From Pseudocoprococcus catus (GTDB lineage Bacteria > Bacillota > Clostridia > Lachnospirales > Lachnospiraceae), in the NCBI RefSeq assembly GCF_019734885.1, contig NZ_JAAXCM010000034.1:96353-160352 (forward strand): a stretch of 64,000 nt of DNA, read 5' to 3'. Each line of letters starts with the position of its first letter. Position 1 is the first letter of the stretch. Under the pieces are notes generated by a model. That model saw only the letters and a program-made list of their open reading frames with translations. It had not been told where the DNA came from and ran no database searches. Of this stretch, positions 25,715-34,993 are shown piece after piece. A program made the position numbers and the translations under genes.

Positions 25715-26138
25715 TAAACGCCGATATTTTCCAAAAAATCGGACGTACCGGCAGAAGTCTCAGCCAGATTCCCGACAAAATGCGGTATCGCATCTGACCC
25801 ACGGAAACCGGTCTGCGGCCTTTTCTCTCAAATGCAACCATTTTTCCTCTGATCTGATCCGGTCTCAGCGGTCCTTCAATCACGGATTGATTGTCGCCCA
25901 CCATATAAAAGCCTTTCTGGGTTATCCTGCAGATCCTATGCAGGACAAGAATGCTCCCATCACGACGATATAAAGCAACATCCCCCTTTTTCAATGTGTC
26001 GGTGGATACTTTTTCTATAATGGCTGCATCCCGACCGGGAACAAAAAATGGATACATGCTGTATCCTTCAGGCTTGATTCTGATGACATGTCCATCTTCA
26101 AGTAATTGTTCAATATCTACTGCATATGATGTATTCAT
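25698..26138 (-). CDS. S24/S26 family signal-peptidase-like protein
   Basis: A 146-residue protein of the S24/S26 (LexA/signal peptidase I) superfamily. It has IKPEGYSMYPFFVPGRDAAII with the serine in a G-x-SM motif (about residue 23), then a KKGDVALYRRDG strand where the general-base region of the fold lies. HRICRITQKGFYMVGDNQ (a V-GDN motif) follows. There is no N-terminal membrane anchor, unlike SipS-type enzymes. Members of this subtype are found next to PqqD-like proteins and nucleotidyltransferases in RiPP or polysaccharide loci. Its target here is unknown. Confidence 0.75.
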   Translation of the reverse strand: MNTSYAVDIEQLLEDGHVIRIKPEGYSMYPFFVPGRDAAIIEKVSTDTLKKGDVALYRRDGSILVLHRICRITQKGFYMVGDNQSVIEGPLRPDQIRGKMVAFERKGRRPVSVGQMRYRILSGIWLRLLPVRPIFWKISAFIKKKV

Positions 26139-26341
26139 TTATAATCTCCAATTATGTCTAAAGCGCTTCTTTTAAATGTGGAAAATAGCCCCAATCTATT
26201 TTATTATAATGTAATCTGCAGGAAATGACAATCACCGTCCCGTCATTGCCGGCCAAACCTTGTATTGTTTTCCAACATATGTTACAATTATTGAGATTGT
26301 TCTGTTTGAAACAATCATCAAAAAGGGAGGTAGTTTCTCAT

Positions 26342-26863
26342 ATGAAACCATTTGAAATACACAGCGAACACGATCCCGAGACATGGCTTCGCCTGTGGGA
26401 CAGCAAAATTGTCGAATTTACTTCTAAGAACAAAGGTGCCTACAGCGGTGAGCGATGTTTTTTCGGCACACACGAGAAGAATCAGCTGATGGTCTTTTTT
26501 CACAGTGATTACGATACGGTCTATTTGTCCACTCGTTTTACCGGGACAATCAAACCGGAAGGTACCGGAAGTAAGATCAGCGGCGTCATCGGCAAGATGA
26601 AATCCGCCATTTTCTTTCTCTGGTTCATGGTTGCAGCTATGGGTATCGGCGGCGGCGTCATGTTATCACAGCAATTATGGCAGCAGGCAATTTTACTTTT
26701 TGCACTGGCCATTATCGCTTTCTTCTGTGTAAAGATTACACCTCAGGCCTCGGTTGAACGACTGGAGAAGCTTTTGAAGCTGATCTCCACACTTCCTGCC
26801 GAAACACTTCATCCGGAAGCATCCAATCCGGTGTCCGAAGATGCAGCTGATGATGCTGAATAG
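26342..26863 (+). CDS. Small membrane protein of unknown function
   Basis: A 173-residue protein. Residues 1-75 are soluble, 83-103 and 110-130 form two membrane helices separated by a tight turn, and the tail is acidic. No family recognised. AAAGGGAGG lies before the ATG at 26342; the frame is open further upstream to 26225 but without a ribosome site. Located between the S26-like gene and leuS, about 90 nt ahead of leuS, with a separate leader for the latter. Confidence 0.65.
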   Translation: MKPFEIHSEHDPETWLRLWDSKIVEFTSKNKGAYSGERCFFGTHEKNQLMVFFHSDYDTVYLSTRFTGTIKPEGTGSKISGVIGKMKSAIFFLWFMVAAMGIGGGVMLSQQLWQQAILLFALAIIAFFCVKITPQASVERLEKLLKLISTLPAETLHPEASNPVSEDAADDAE

Positions 26864-26956
26864 TTACCATTGACTTTCAATCTGTTTATGATAGAATTAA
26901 AAATAGTTTAACTATTATGGGATTTTTTCCCTTTAAGGAGGAACATATAAAGCGTT

Positions 26957-29356
26957 ATGAAGTACGATTTCGCGAAAATTGAATCAAAATGGCAGAAGAA
27001 ATGGGCTGATGCAGACCTCTTTGCTGCCAAAGACAACAGTGACAAGCCGAAGTTCTATGGTCTGGTAGAATTTCCTTACCCAAGCGGTGCCGGCATGCAT
27101 GTCGGTCATATCAAGGCATACTCAGGTCTTGAAGTTGTATCCCGTAAGCGTCGTATGCAGGGATATAATGTTCTTTTCCCGATCGGTTTTGACGCTTTCG
27201 GCCTTCCGGCTGAGAACTACGCCATAAAGACCAACACACATCCAAGAATTGTTACCGATCAGAATATTGAACGTTTTTCCAATCAGATGAAGCGTATGGG
27301 CTTCTCCTTTGACTGGGATCGTGTCATTGATACAACACAGGAAGACTACTACAAATGGACACAGTGGATTTTCCTGAAGCTTTTCGAAAATGGTCTTGCT
27401 TACCGTGACAAGACTCTGGTTAACTACTGTCCATCCTGTAAGGTTGTCCTTTCCAACGAAGACAGCCAGGGCGGCAAATGTGATATCTGCCACAGTGATG
27501 TTATCCAGAAGTCCAAGGAAGTATGGTATCTTCGCATCACCAAGTATGCAGACAAACTGCTTGAAGGTCTGAACGAAGTGGATTACCCTGACAATATCAA
27601 ACAGCAGCAGCAGCACTGGATCGGCAAATCCACAGGTGCATTTGTAAACTTCAAACTGGATAATGAACAGGAGAGTCTCCGCGTTTATACAACACGTCCG
27701 GATACACTTTTCGGTGTCACATTCATGGTTATCGCACCGGAACATCCTTTGATCGACAAATATGCCGACCAGATCAAGAACATGGATGAGATCGAAGCTT
27801 ACCGTGAAGAATGTGCGAAGAAGAGTGAGTTTGAACGTATCGAGATCAATAAAGACAAAACCGGTGTCAAGATCGACGGACTGATGGCCATCAATCCTGT
27901 CAGCGGCAAGAAAGTACCATTATTCATTGCCGATTATGTTATGATGGGTTATGGTACAGGTGCCATCATGGCTGTACCTGCTCACGATCAGCGTGACTAT
28001 GATTTTGCAAGAAAATTCGGTGAAGAGATCATCCCTGTTATCAAGGGCGGCGATATTGACAAAGAAGCTTATACAGGCGATGGCGAAATGATCAACTCCG
28101 ATTTCTTAAACGGTTATACCAACAAGAAAGATTCCATTGAGAAGATGATTGAAGTTCTTGAAGAAAAGGGTATCGGCGAGAAGGGTGTTCAGTATAAGAT
28201 GAAAGACTGGGCATTCAACCGCCAGAGATATTGGGGTGAACCGATTCCGATCGTTCACTGTCCAAAATGCGGTATGGTAGGTGTACCATACGAAGAATTA
28301 CCGCTTCGTCTGCCTAAGGTAGAGCACTTCCAGCCAGGTGAAGACGGCGAATCTCCACTGGCCAAGATTGACAGCTTTGTCAACTGCAAGTGTCCAAAGT
28401 GCGGCGGAGACGCTAAACGTGAAACAGATACAATGCCTCAGTGGGCAGGTTCTTCATGGTATTTCCTCCGTTATATCGATCCTCACAACACAGAAGCACT
28501 GGCAGATCCGGAGAAACTGAAATACTGGATGCCTGTTGACTGGTACAACGGCGGTATGGAACATGTTACAAGACATATGATCTATTCCCGTTTCTGGCAT
28601 CGTTTCCTGTATGATATCGGTGTTGTTAACACACCTGAACCATACGCAAAACGTTCCGCACAGGGTCTGATCCTCGGACCTGACGGTACAAAGATGAGCA
28701 AATCCAAGGGCAACGTTGTGGATCCTCTGGATGTTGCAGACAAATACGGTGCAGATACACTCCGCACTTACATCCTTTTCATGGGTGACTACGGTGCATC
28801 TACACCATGGAACGAGAACTCTGTCCGCGGCTGCAAACGTTTTCTTGACCGTGTTTATCGTATCTTTGAGAAGGTTACGGAGGAGAATGTCCACAGCCTT
28901 GACAATCCGCTTCACAAAGCTATCAAGAAAGTCAGTGATGATATCGAAGATATGAAGTACAACACAGCCATCGCAACACTGATGGCACTGTTAAATGACT
29001 TCGAGTCCACGCCGGCAGTTGGCAAAGAGCAGTACGTCACATTCCTGAAGCTGCTTTCACCATTTGCACCGCATATCACAGAGGAACTCTGGGAGATGCT
29101 TGGCGGCGAAGGTTTCCTGTCCGTTTCCGAATGGCCGGTTTATGATGAATCCAAGATGGTAGACGAAACAGTCGAAATCGGTGTTCAGATCAACGGTAAG
29201 CCAAAGGATGCAGTTGAACTCTCATTAGATGATGATGAAGAAACAGCCGTAGCCAAAGCCGTGGCACTGCCTAAAATCGCCAACATCACAGCAGGTAAGA
29301 ACATTGTCAAAGTTATTTATAAACCAGGCAAGATCCTGAACCTGATCGTAAAATAA
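26957..29356 (+). CDS. leuS: Leucyl-tRNA synthetase
   Basis: Class I synthetase for leucine, 799 residues, full length. The HIGH-type motif is HVGH in YPSGAGMHVGHIKAYS (about residues 35-50). The zinc-type cysteines are CPSCKVVLSNED-GGKCDIC. The CP1 editing domain has TTRPDTLFGVTFMVI. The catalytic KMSKS is exact (KMSKSKGNVVDP), and the anticodon-binding and C-terminal domains are present. AAGGAGG lies about 15 nt before the ATG, a long spacing. No T-box is seen upstream, unlike pheST. Confidence 0.98.
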   Translation: MKYDFAKIESKWQKKWADADLFAAKDNSDKPKFYGLVEFPYPSGAGMHVGHIKAYSGLEVVSRKRRMQGYNVLFPIGFDAFGLPAENYAIKTNTHPRIVTDQNIERFSNQMKRMGFSFDWDRVIDTTQEDYYKWTQWIFLKLFENGLAYRDKTLVNYCPSCKVVLSNEDSQGGKCDICHSDVIQKSKEVWYLRITKYADKLLEGLNEVDYPDNIKQQQQHWIGKSTGAFVNFKLDNEQESLRVYTTRPDTLFGVTFMVIAPEHPLIDKYADQIKNMDEIEAYREECAKKSEFERIEINKDKTGVKIDGLMAINPVSGKKVPLFIADYVMMGYGTGAIMAVPAHDQRDYDFARKFGEEIIPVIKGGDIDKEAYTGDGEMINSDFLNGYTNKKDSIEKMIEVLEEKGIGEKGVQYKMKDWAFNRQRYWGEPIPIVHCPKCGMVGVPYEELPLRLPKVEHFQPGEDGESPLAKIDSFVNCKCPKCGGDAKRETDTMPQWAGSSWYFLRYIDPHNTEALADPEKLKYWMPVDWYNGGMEHVTRHMIYSRFWHRFLYDIGVVNTPEPYAKRSAQGLILGPDGTKMSKSKGNVVDPLDVADKYGADTLRTYILFMGDYGASTPWNENSVRGCKRFLDRVYRIFEKVTEENVHSLDNPLHKAIKKVSDDIEDMKYNTAIATLMALLNDFESTPAVGKEQYVTFLKLLSPFAPHITEELWEMLGGEGFLSVSEWPVYDESKMVDETVEIGVQINGKPKDAVELSLDDDEETAVAKAVALPKIANITAGKNIVKVIYKPGKILNLIVK

Positions 29357-29388
29357 ACAACCAATCGTGTGGTTTTAATTTATCATAA

Positions 29389-29440
29389 TAGGACTTAAAA
29401 CAAGCAATTCAACACAGAAGCTTGTTTTAAGTCCTATTTT
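29389..29440. terminator. Terminator after leuS
   Basis: AGGACTTAAAACAAGC (29390-29405) and GCTTGTTTTAAGTCCT (29420-29435) are perfect complements, with a TATTTTCTT tail. It serves leuS and possibly the convergent small gene. Confidence 0.9.
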
Positions 29441-29469
29441 CTTATCAATCGAACTACTTCCAAATCAAA

Positions 29470-29751
29470 CTAAAGCCACGTCGGTAAGTTCATCAGGCTC
29501 CGCAGTTTGTTAAACTGCTGTACTTCCTCTTCAGACATATCTTTCTTCATCACATCAAAGATCAATTTAATCTCATCATTGGTAAACGCAAGTCCCATGG
29601 CTGTCAGATGCTTATTGGCATCAATAATCGACGGAATCATTTCCGAAAAGCTTTTTCCTTCTGACTGATTCATCAATGCCATAAGGACTGATAATTTCCG
29701 AATATCAATTTTTCTGACGGCCGGATGATTGGCCCAATCCACTCGTGTCAT
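29470..29751 (-). CDS. Hypothetical protein, 93 aa
   Basis: A small helical soluble protein without cysteines or membrane segments. AAAGGAGG ten bases upstream of the ATG makes translation likely. It lies 16 nt downstream of another uncharacterised gene on the same strand, so the two form an operon. The text (SVLMALMNQSEGKSFSEMIP) matches nothing I can name. Confidence 0.7.
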   Translation of the reverse strand: MTRVDWANHPAVRKIDIRKLSVLMALMNQSEGKSFSEMIPSIIDANKHLTAMGLAFTNDEIKLIFDVMKKDMSEEEVQQFNKLRSLMNLPTWL

Positions 29752-29767
29752 TTTTTCTTTGCCTCCT

Positions 29768-30280
29768 TTATGTATTCTGCTGGTTTCCGATATTACGGAT
29801 CAGCTGGATCTGCTCGGGTGTGAGCATTGACTGCATTTTCCTGAAATATTCATTATCACCTGCACTGCCGGAAGTACCTGCTGCCTCTCCGCTGCCTGTT
29901 CCTGCTGCCGATGACATCATCGAAGCCATGGCCGACAGATCACCGGACCCGGAAAAATTTCTGTACATTTCATACATCTTTGCCATATTCATCAGATTCA
30001 GGCACCGATCCAGCTGTTCTTTTTCTTTCGACCCGCAATATTTCCTCAAATCCCGCAGGACTTCCTCCGGTGGAATAGAGCGGTTTGACACACCGCAGGC
30101 CCTGATACCTCCCTGGTTCAAATACTGCATCATATGCTGCAGCTCTATAGATTTTGCCATCACGGCCATCATTTTTCCAAGGGACGGATTGACATAGGCC
30201 ATTGCGGCTTTCAGCATCTGGGCAGTTGAATCGTAAGAAGCTGTATCGGCTTCTGTCAAAGGAATCTTTTCTGCATCCAT
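29768..30280 (-). CDS. Hypothetical protein, 170 aa
   Basis: An alanine- and methionine-rich helical protein with a Ser/Gly-rich linker (about residues 126-140) before a short C-terminal helix (MLTPEQIQLIRNIGN). No signal peptide, membrane helix or catalytic motif. AGGAG six bases before the ATG at 30280 fixes the start; the preceding GTG is too close to that site. First of a two-gene operon with the 93-residue protein, whose MSEEEVQQFNKLRSLM tail has a similar style, so they may be partners. This is inference. Confidence 0.7.
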   Translation of the reverse strand: MDAEKIPLTEADTASYDSTAQMLKAAMAYVNPSLGKMMAVMAKSIELQHMMQYLNQGGIRACGVSNRSIPPEEVLRDLRKYCGSKEKEQLDRCLNLMNMAKMYEMYRNFSGSGDLSAMASMMSSAAGTGSGEAAGTSGSAGDNEYFRKMQSMLTPEQIQLIRNIGNQQNT

Positions 30281-30445
30281 CACAGACTCCTCACAGGCAA
30301 ATGAACTCTTTATATTCTATGAGCAACTGATCTGAAATATGACATTGCCATTCATAAAAATTCTGTTTATGAAAATAGATGCTCTGACAGAAAGCTGACC
30401 GGAATCATATATTGTATTAGAAAAGGAAAAGGAGTATCATATCAA

Positions 30446-30640
30446 ATGGACGAACAAAAATCCGTATTATATCATTCCTTCTATAATAAAAATAATGAGA
30501 ATAAAAACAACAATGCCTATATCACACCTCATTCAAAAATTATCAGACAGGATAATGATACAATTATTATCGAGGATGAAAATACGATCTATGAAATAGA
30601 TAAGCAATGTGCCATTCAACGCGGCTACCTGCCAAAATAA
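30446..30640 (+). CDS. Small hypothetical protein, 64 aa
   Basis: A short, Asn- and Lys-rich polypeptide (residues 1-30) followed by a strand-rich half (DTIIIEDENTIYEI). AAAAGGAG lies about 11 bases before the ATG. The composition resembles small sporulation-associated proteins of Clostridia, but no family is recognised. It stands between two opposite-strand genes. Confidence 0.55.
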   Translation: MDEQKSVLYHSFYNKNNENKNNNAYITPHSKIIRQDNDTIIIEDENTIYEIDKQCAIQRGYLPK

Positions 30641-30759
30641 TTATGTCAGAAAATCTTTTTCTGAACTGGTACCGTGTTTTAATGCAGTCTCAGCTTTCCT
30701 AAACATACAAAAGAGGCCCTTTATGGGCCCCTTTCATACCAGTAACTCAACTGCATTTT

Positions 30760-30996
30760 TTAGTTATTGCATCCACAGCAGCACAGAAGGATCAGAATCC
30801 AGATCCAGTTATTGCCACAGCCACAGCTGTCATTCCCGCAGCCTCCGCTGCCGCAGCCATTGTTGCCATTGCAGCAGCACAGAAGGATCAAAATCCAGAT
30901 CCAGTTATTGCCGCAGCCACATCCATTTCCATTATTATTTGTCAGTCCATTACATCCGCAGTCATTGCAGCAGCTTGTTGCAGCTAAATCGCTCAT
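30760..30996 (-). CDS. Cys-rich repeat protein resembling HCB protein 13
   Basis: A 78-residue protein of very unusual composition. Two near-identical units, CGCGNNWIWILILLCCC, end in clusters of three cysteines and are joined by a Gly/Asn/Cys linker. It resembles the small proteins annotated in Lachnospiraceae as chorion class high-cysteine HCB protein 13, which have no proven function. The WIWILILL core is hydrophobic enough to insert in or lie on a membrane or spore coat. The ATG at 30996 has GGAGG upstream. The DNA repeat (about 50 bp) shows recent duplication. Confidence 0.75.
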   Translation of the reverse strand: MSDLAATSCCNDCGCNGLTNNNGNGCGCGNNWIWILILLCCCNGNNGCGSGGCGNDSCGCGNNWIWILILLCCCGCNN

Positions 30997-31070
30997 GATT
31001 TTAGCCTCCACATTCATGTTTGATATATCTTATGGGGCATAGATTGTCCCAGTGCAAAAGGAGTTTGAAA

Positions 31071-31652
31071 ATGTTTGAAATAACCAGTTTAAAAATGATC
31101 GACATCATTCATCAGTGCATGGATGAACTGATTCGTCCGGGGGATACCGTTTGTGATTGTACAATGGGAATCGGACATGATACAGCGTATATGTGCCAAT
31201 TGACAGGAGAGCATGGCACTGTCTACAGCTTTGATATTCAACAGGAGGCGATAACCCGAACAAAAGCCCTTCTGACAGAAAATGGCTTAATGGCCCCGGC
31301 TCATTTAATTCTCGATTCACACAGCCGCCTCAAACAATATATTGATCAGCCCCTCCGATTCTTTGTCTTTAATCTTGGCTATCTGCCGGATGGTGACCCC
31401 TCTGTCATCACAGAAAGTGCTTCAACCCTCCAGGCACTTGAAGCGGCCCTTTCCATAACAGAAGCCGGGGGCGGCGGTGCTGTTCTTTCTTATTACGGCC
31501 ATCCGGGCGGTGTAAATGAAAAGGCCTCCGTGGAAGCCTACCTTCAGTCCCTTCCTCCGAAATATTTTTCTATCATGAAAATTGACGCTTTTAATCGCAA
31601 AAACACACCCCCTGTCTTATATTTGATCAAAAAGCTGAAAGAAAATAAATAA
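31071..31652 (+). CDS. mnmM: tRNA mnm5s2U biosynthesis methyltransferase MnmM (YtqB family)
   Basis: A 193-residue Rossmann-fold SAM methyltransferase of the rRNA_methylase/YtqB family. The SAM-binding motif is DCTMGIGHDT (about residues 25-34). The diagnostic FNLGYLPDGD (about 100-109) and a terminal RKNTPPVLYLIKK are conserved in YtqB. YtqB (MnmM) methylates nm5U34 to mnm5U34 in tRNAs in bacteria lacking the MnmC methyltransferase domain. AAAGGAG precedes the ATG; longer in-frame starts lie in the divergent Cys-rich gene. Confidence 0.85.
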   Translation: MFEITSLKMIDIIHQCMDELIRPGDTVCDCTMGIGHDTAYMCQLTGEHGTVYSFDIQQEAITRTKALLTENGLMAPAHLILDSHSRLKQYIDQPLRFFVFNLGYLPDGDPSVITESASTLQALEAALSITEAGGGGAVLSYYGHPGGVNEKASVEAYLQSLPPKYFSIMKIDAFNRKNTPPVLYLIKKLKENK

Positions 31653-31789
31653 TTTATTGAAATACCTATTCTGTTTCGACATGTTTTTTATTTCCTCTGT
31701 GATAAAATGATGCTATCCGAAAGCCAACAAAGTTCATACATTGTAAAAACTGCTGCATGCAGTTACATAATGAAGAGGAGGAAATATTC

Positions 31790-32023
31790 ATGATTCTTGA
31801 CAACCAAATGACAGAATTGGGTTATGCATTAAAATCATATCGTGTCAGAAATAATATTACACAACAGGAATTAGCCGAGCGTCTCGGCGTAAGTACCAAT
31901 ACAATCCATTTATGGGAAACAAAAATATGCAAACCGTCAATGGGATCACTGCTCATTTTATCCGATATGCTAAATGAACCACTGATAAACATCATTGAAA
32001 AGGCCAATCGTAGTTATTATTGA
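31790..32023 (+). CDS. Small XRE-family helix-turn-helix protein
   Basis: A 77-residue single-domain HTH regulator. The HTH_3 region is clear: LKSYRVRNNITQQELAERLGVSTNTIHLWET (residues 12-42), followed by PSMGSLLILSDMLN. AGAGGAGGAAA precedes the ATG. It has no effector domain and no obvious partner. A possible operator would lie in its own leader, but none is evident. Confidence 0.85.
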   Translation: MILDNQMTELGYALKSYRVRNNITQQELAERLGVSTNTIHLWETKICKPSMGSLLILSDMLNEPLINIIEKANRSYY

Positions 32024-32172
32024 ACAGAATTGAAAAATTTTTCACAAAGCAGATGAATTTTCAGACTTGTTATGATAAAATAGCTCTGAAGAAAACTGCA
32101 CAAAGCAGACATCATTATCTAGTCTCATCGTGAGCAGTTGCGAACGGACTAATACAGGGAGGGAACTGACAA

Positions 32173-33081
32173 ATGAAGAAACCGGTACTCGTAATTATGG
32201 CGGCCGGTATGGGCAGCCGCTACGGCGGATTAAAGCAGATCGACCCAATCGATTCCGACGGACATATCATTATTGATTTTTCAATTTATGACGCTGTCCG
32301 TGCAGGCTTTGAAAAGGTTATCTTTATTATTAAACGTGAGAACGAACAGATTTTCCGCGAAACCATCGGCAAGAGAGCTGAAGGACTTATGGAAGTCGCT
32401 TATGTTTTTCAGGAGCTTGAGAATATTCCGGAAGGATTCTCCCTGCCTGAAGGCAGAATAAAACCATGGGGAACAGGGCATGCTGTTCTTAGCTGTATGG
32501 ACATCATTGATGGTCCTTTTGCTGTGATCAATGCAGATGATTATTATGGTCCTGAAGCATTCAAGATGATCTATGATTATCTGATCTCCCATGAAGATGA
32601 CAGCAAATACAGATATACAATGGTGGGCTATCGCCTTGGCAATACACTAACTGAGAATGGACACGTATCCCGTGGTGTCTGCACCGTTGATGCAGATGGT
32701 TATCTGACAGGTATCTGTGAACGTACTTATATTGTCATGACACCGGAAGGTGCCGCCTATTCCGAGGATGACGGCAAGACTCTGATCCCTATTTCACCTG
32801 ATGAACGTGTTTCCATGAACATGTGGGGTTTTACAGCAAGTTTTATGGAAGAGCTGAAAGAGCAGTTCAGTGATTTTCTGGCCAATGAGATGCCGAAGAA
32901 TCCACTCAAATCAGAATATTTTCTGCCTTCCGTTGTCAGCAGTCTGTTAGCTGATGACAAGGCAACGGTTCAGGTTCTCCATTCCAATGACAAATGGTAT
33001 GGTGTTACTTACAAAGAAGACAAAGCCACTGTTGTTGCTGCTATTGCAGCACTCAAGCAAAACGGCATCTACCAGATGTAA
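32173..33081 (+). CDS. Nucleotidyltransferase (sugar-phosphate NTP transferase family)
   Basis: A 302-residue protein with the NTP_transferase fold. The pyrophosphorylase signature MAAGMGSRYGGLKQIDPI is at residues 9-26. The metal-binding INADDYYG is at about 118-125, and a later F-E-F-type segment follows. These enzymes join NTPs to sugar phosphates or small headgroups. The subfamily is distinct from GalU and GlmU, with no left-handed helix domain, and the substrate is not known. AGGGAGG precedes the ATG. Followed at 70 nt by pyk. Confidence 0.85.
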   Translation: MKKPVLVIMAAGMGSRYGGLKQIDPIDSDGHIIIDFSIYDAVRAGFEKVIFIIKRENEQIFRETIGKRAEGLMEVAYVFQELENIPEGFSLPEGRIKPWGTGHAVLSCMDIIDGPFAVINADDYYGPEAFKMIYDYLISHEDDSKYRYTMVGYRLGNTLTENGHVSRGVCTVDADGYLTGICERTYIVMTPEGAAYSEDDGKTLIPISPDERVSMNMWGFTASFMEELKEQFSDFLANEMPKNPLKSEYFLPSVVSSLLADDKATVQVLHSNDKWYGVTYKEDKATVVAAIAALKQNGIYQM

Positions 33082-33151
33082 TCCGACTTGGATCTTCAAG
33101 ATAAATACAATTTTACGAATAATGATTGACAACAAAAGGAGAAAAATAATA

Positions 33152-34897
33152 ATGAGAAAAACCAAAATCGTATGTACACTCGGTCCTGCAACAAATAGTG
33201 AAGAGAAGATTAAACAGCTGATGTTAAATGGTATGGATGTTGCACGTATGAATTTTTCCCATGGTGATCATGCATCCCATCTTGCAACCCTTAATATCAT
33301 CAAGAAAGTCAGAACAGATTTAAACCTCCCTGTTGCTGCACTGCTGGATACAAAGGGGCCTGAAATCCGTGTCGGCAAGTTCAAAGACAATAAGATTGAA
33401 CTTCATACAGGAGACATGTTTACACTGACAACAAGAGATGTGGAAGGTACACCGGACATCGTCAGCATCACATATAAGAATCTTGTTAACGACGTACAGG
33501 TCGGCGGCAGAATCCTGATTGATGACGGTCTGATTGAATTATCTGTTGTCAAAAAGACAGCTACAGATATTATTTGCCGTGCTTTAAATAACGGTGCCGT
33601 TTCCAACAACAAGGGTGTCAATGTACCCGACTGCCATCTGACAATGCCTTATATCAGCCAGAAAGATTATGATGATATTGTTTTTGCCGTTGAAAATGAT
33701 TACGATTTCATCGCTGCATCTTTTGTAAGAAGCGCACAGGATGTTCTTGATATCCGCAAGATTCTTGAAGATCACAATGGCGAAACAATCAAAGTCATCT
33801 CCAAGATTGAGAATATGCAGGGTGTTCAGAATATTGACGAGATCATCCGCGTATCTGATGGTATCATGGTGGCACGTGGCGATATGGGTGTTGAAATCCC
33901 ATTCGAAGATGTCCCTGTTCTCCAGAAGATGATCATCAAGAAGGTATATGAAGCAGGCAAAGTCGTTATCACAGCAACACAGATGCTTGATTCTATGATG
34001 AAGAATCCTCGCCCGACACGTGCAGAAGCAACAGACGTTGCCAACGCGATCTATGACGGCACAAGTGCTATTATGTTATCTGGTGAAACAGCGGCCGGAG
34101 CTTACCCGATTGAAGCTGTTCAGACAATGGTGAAGATTGCCGAAAGCACAGAAGCTTCCATCAACTACCGCAAACGTTTCAAAGAGAGAACAACTCTTGT
34201 TAATCCTGATATTACAAATGCGATCTCCCATGCATGTTGCACAACAGCTATGGATTTGAACGCATCCGCCATCATCAGTGTTACAAAATCCGGTTTCACT
34301 GCCCGTATGGTTTCCAAGTATCGTCCTGAATCTCCGGTTGTTGCCTGTGTCATGGATGAAAAAGCATATCGTCAGCTGAATCTTTCCTGGGGTGTTACAC
34401 CGATCATGATGTGTCAGCTTGAGAAGAACACAGACCAGCTCTTTGATCTGGCTGTTGAGACTGCTGAAAAAGCAGGTATCGTTCAGCAGGGTGAAGTTGT
34501 GGTTATTACAGCCGGTGTACCTCTCGGTGTTTCCGGTACAACAAATCTCATCAAGGTACATGTTGTCGGCCATGTTCTCTTAAAAGGCAAGAGCGTTAAT
34601 GACAAAATTGTTTCCGGTAATCTCTGCGTATGCAAAACAGCCAGTGAACTGCTTCGCAGCTATAAACCGGGAGATATCATCGTAATCAACGAAACAACCA
34701 ACGAGATGATGCCTCAGCTTCGTACAGCATCCGCTCTGATCGTTGAGAAAGGCGGCCTTTCATCCCATGCTGCAGTTGTCGGTATGAGCCTTGATATTCC
34801 TGTACTCCTTGAAGCAAAGAGTGCTACAGAAATTCTGAAACAGGGTGCTTTTGTTACAATCGACAGCAAGAAGGGCATTGTTTACGCCAATAAATAA
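33152..34897 (+). CDS. pyk: Pyruvate kinase with C-terminal PEP-utilising domain
   Basis: Transfers phosphate from PEP to ADP in glycolysis. 581 residues: the TIM-barrel and B domain (KIVCTLGPATNSEE, FSHGDH), the catalytic KIENMQGVQNIDEI and MVARGDMGVEIP, then GETAAGAYPIEAV and the allosteric C domain. After about residue 470 there is an extra PEP-utilising mobile-domain module, ending GGLSSHAAVVGM and IDSKKGIVYA. Such extended forms occur in Bacillus and Clostridia. The ATG at 33152 has AAAGGAG; the longer reading frame from 32954 overlaps the preceding gene and is rejected. Confidence 0.96.
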   Translation: MRKTKIVCTLGPATNSEEKIKQLMLNGMDVARMNFSHGDHASHLATLNIIKKVRTDLNLPVAALLDTKGPEIRVGKFKDNKIELHTGDMFTLTTRDVEGTPDIVSITYKNLVNDVQVGGRILIDDGLIELSVVKKTATDIICRALNNGAVSNNKGVNVPDCHLTMPYISQKDYDDIVFAVENDYDFIAASFVRSAQDVLDIRKILEDHNGETIKVISKIENMQGVQNIDEIIRVSDGIMVARGDMGVEIPFEDVPVLQKMIIKKVYEAGKVVITATQMLDSMMKNPRPTRAEATDVANAIYDGTSAIMLSGETAAGAYPIEAVQTMVKIAESTEASINYRKRFKERTTLVNPDITNAISHACCTTAMDLNASAIISVTKSGFTARMVSKYRPESPVVACVMDEKAYRQLNLSWGVTPIMMCQLEKNTDQLFDLAVETAEKAGIVQQGEVVVITAGVPLGVSGTTNLIKVHVVGHVLLKGKSVNDKIVSGNLCVCKTASELLRSYKPGDIIVINETTNEMMPQLRTASALIVEKGGLSSHAAVVGMSLDIPVLLEAKSATEILKQGAFVTIDSKKGIVYANK

Positions 34898-34921
34898 TTT
34901 ATCTGTTTCAAATTATATATA

Positions 34922-34955
34922 CAAAAAAGCAGAGACACCATGTCTCTGCTTTTTC
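34922..34955. terminator. Terminator after pyk
   Basis: AAAAAGCAGAGACA pairs with TGTCTCTGCTTTTT around CCA, with T's on the right. Confidence 0.9.
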
Positions 34956-34993
34956 GTATATATAATAATAAATAAAATTATCCGGAGTCCACA

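Noticed and set aside
2007..26200. Shared 13-mer AGCCCCAATCTAT (near 2008 and 26188)
   Set aside because: Exact 13-mers are expected by chance many times in 64 kb, and flanks do not match.
30773..30920. Possible CRISPR or tandem regulatory repeat
   Set aside because: The two repeat units encode the duplicated part of the Cys-rich protein; no spacer pattern.
32954..33151. 66-codon N-terminal extension of pyruvate kinase
   Set aside because: It overlaps the preceding gene in another frame; the family start and an AAAGGAG site are at 33152.
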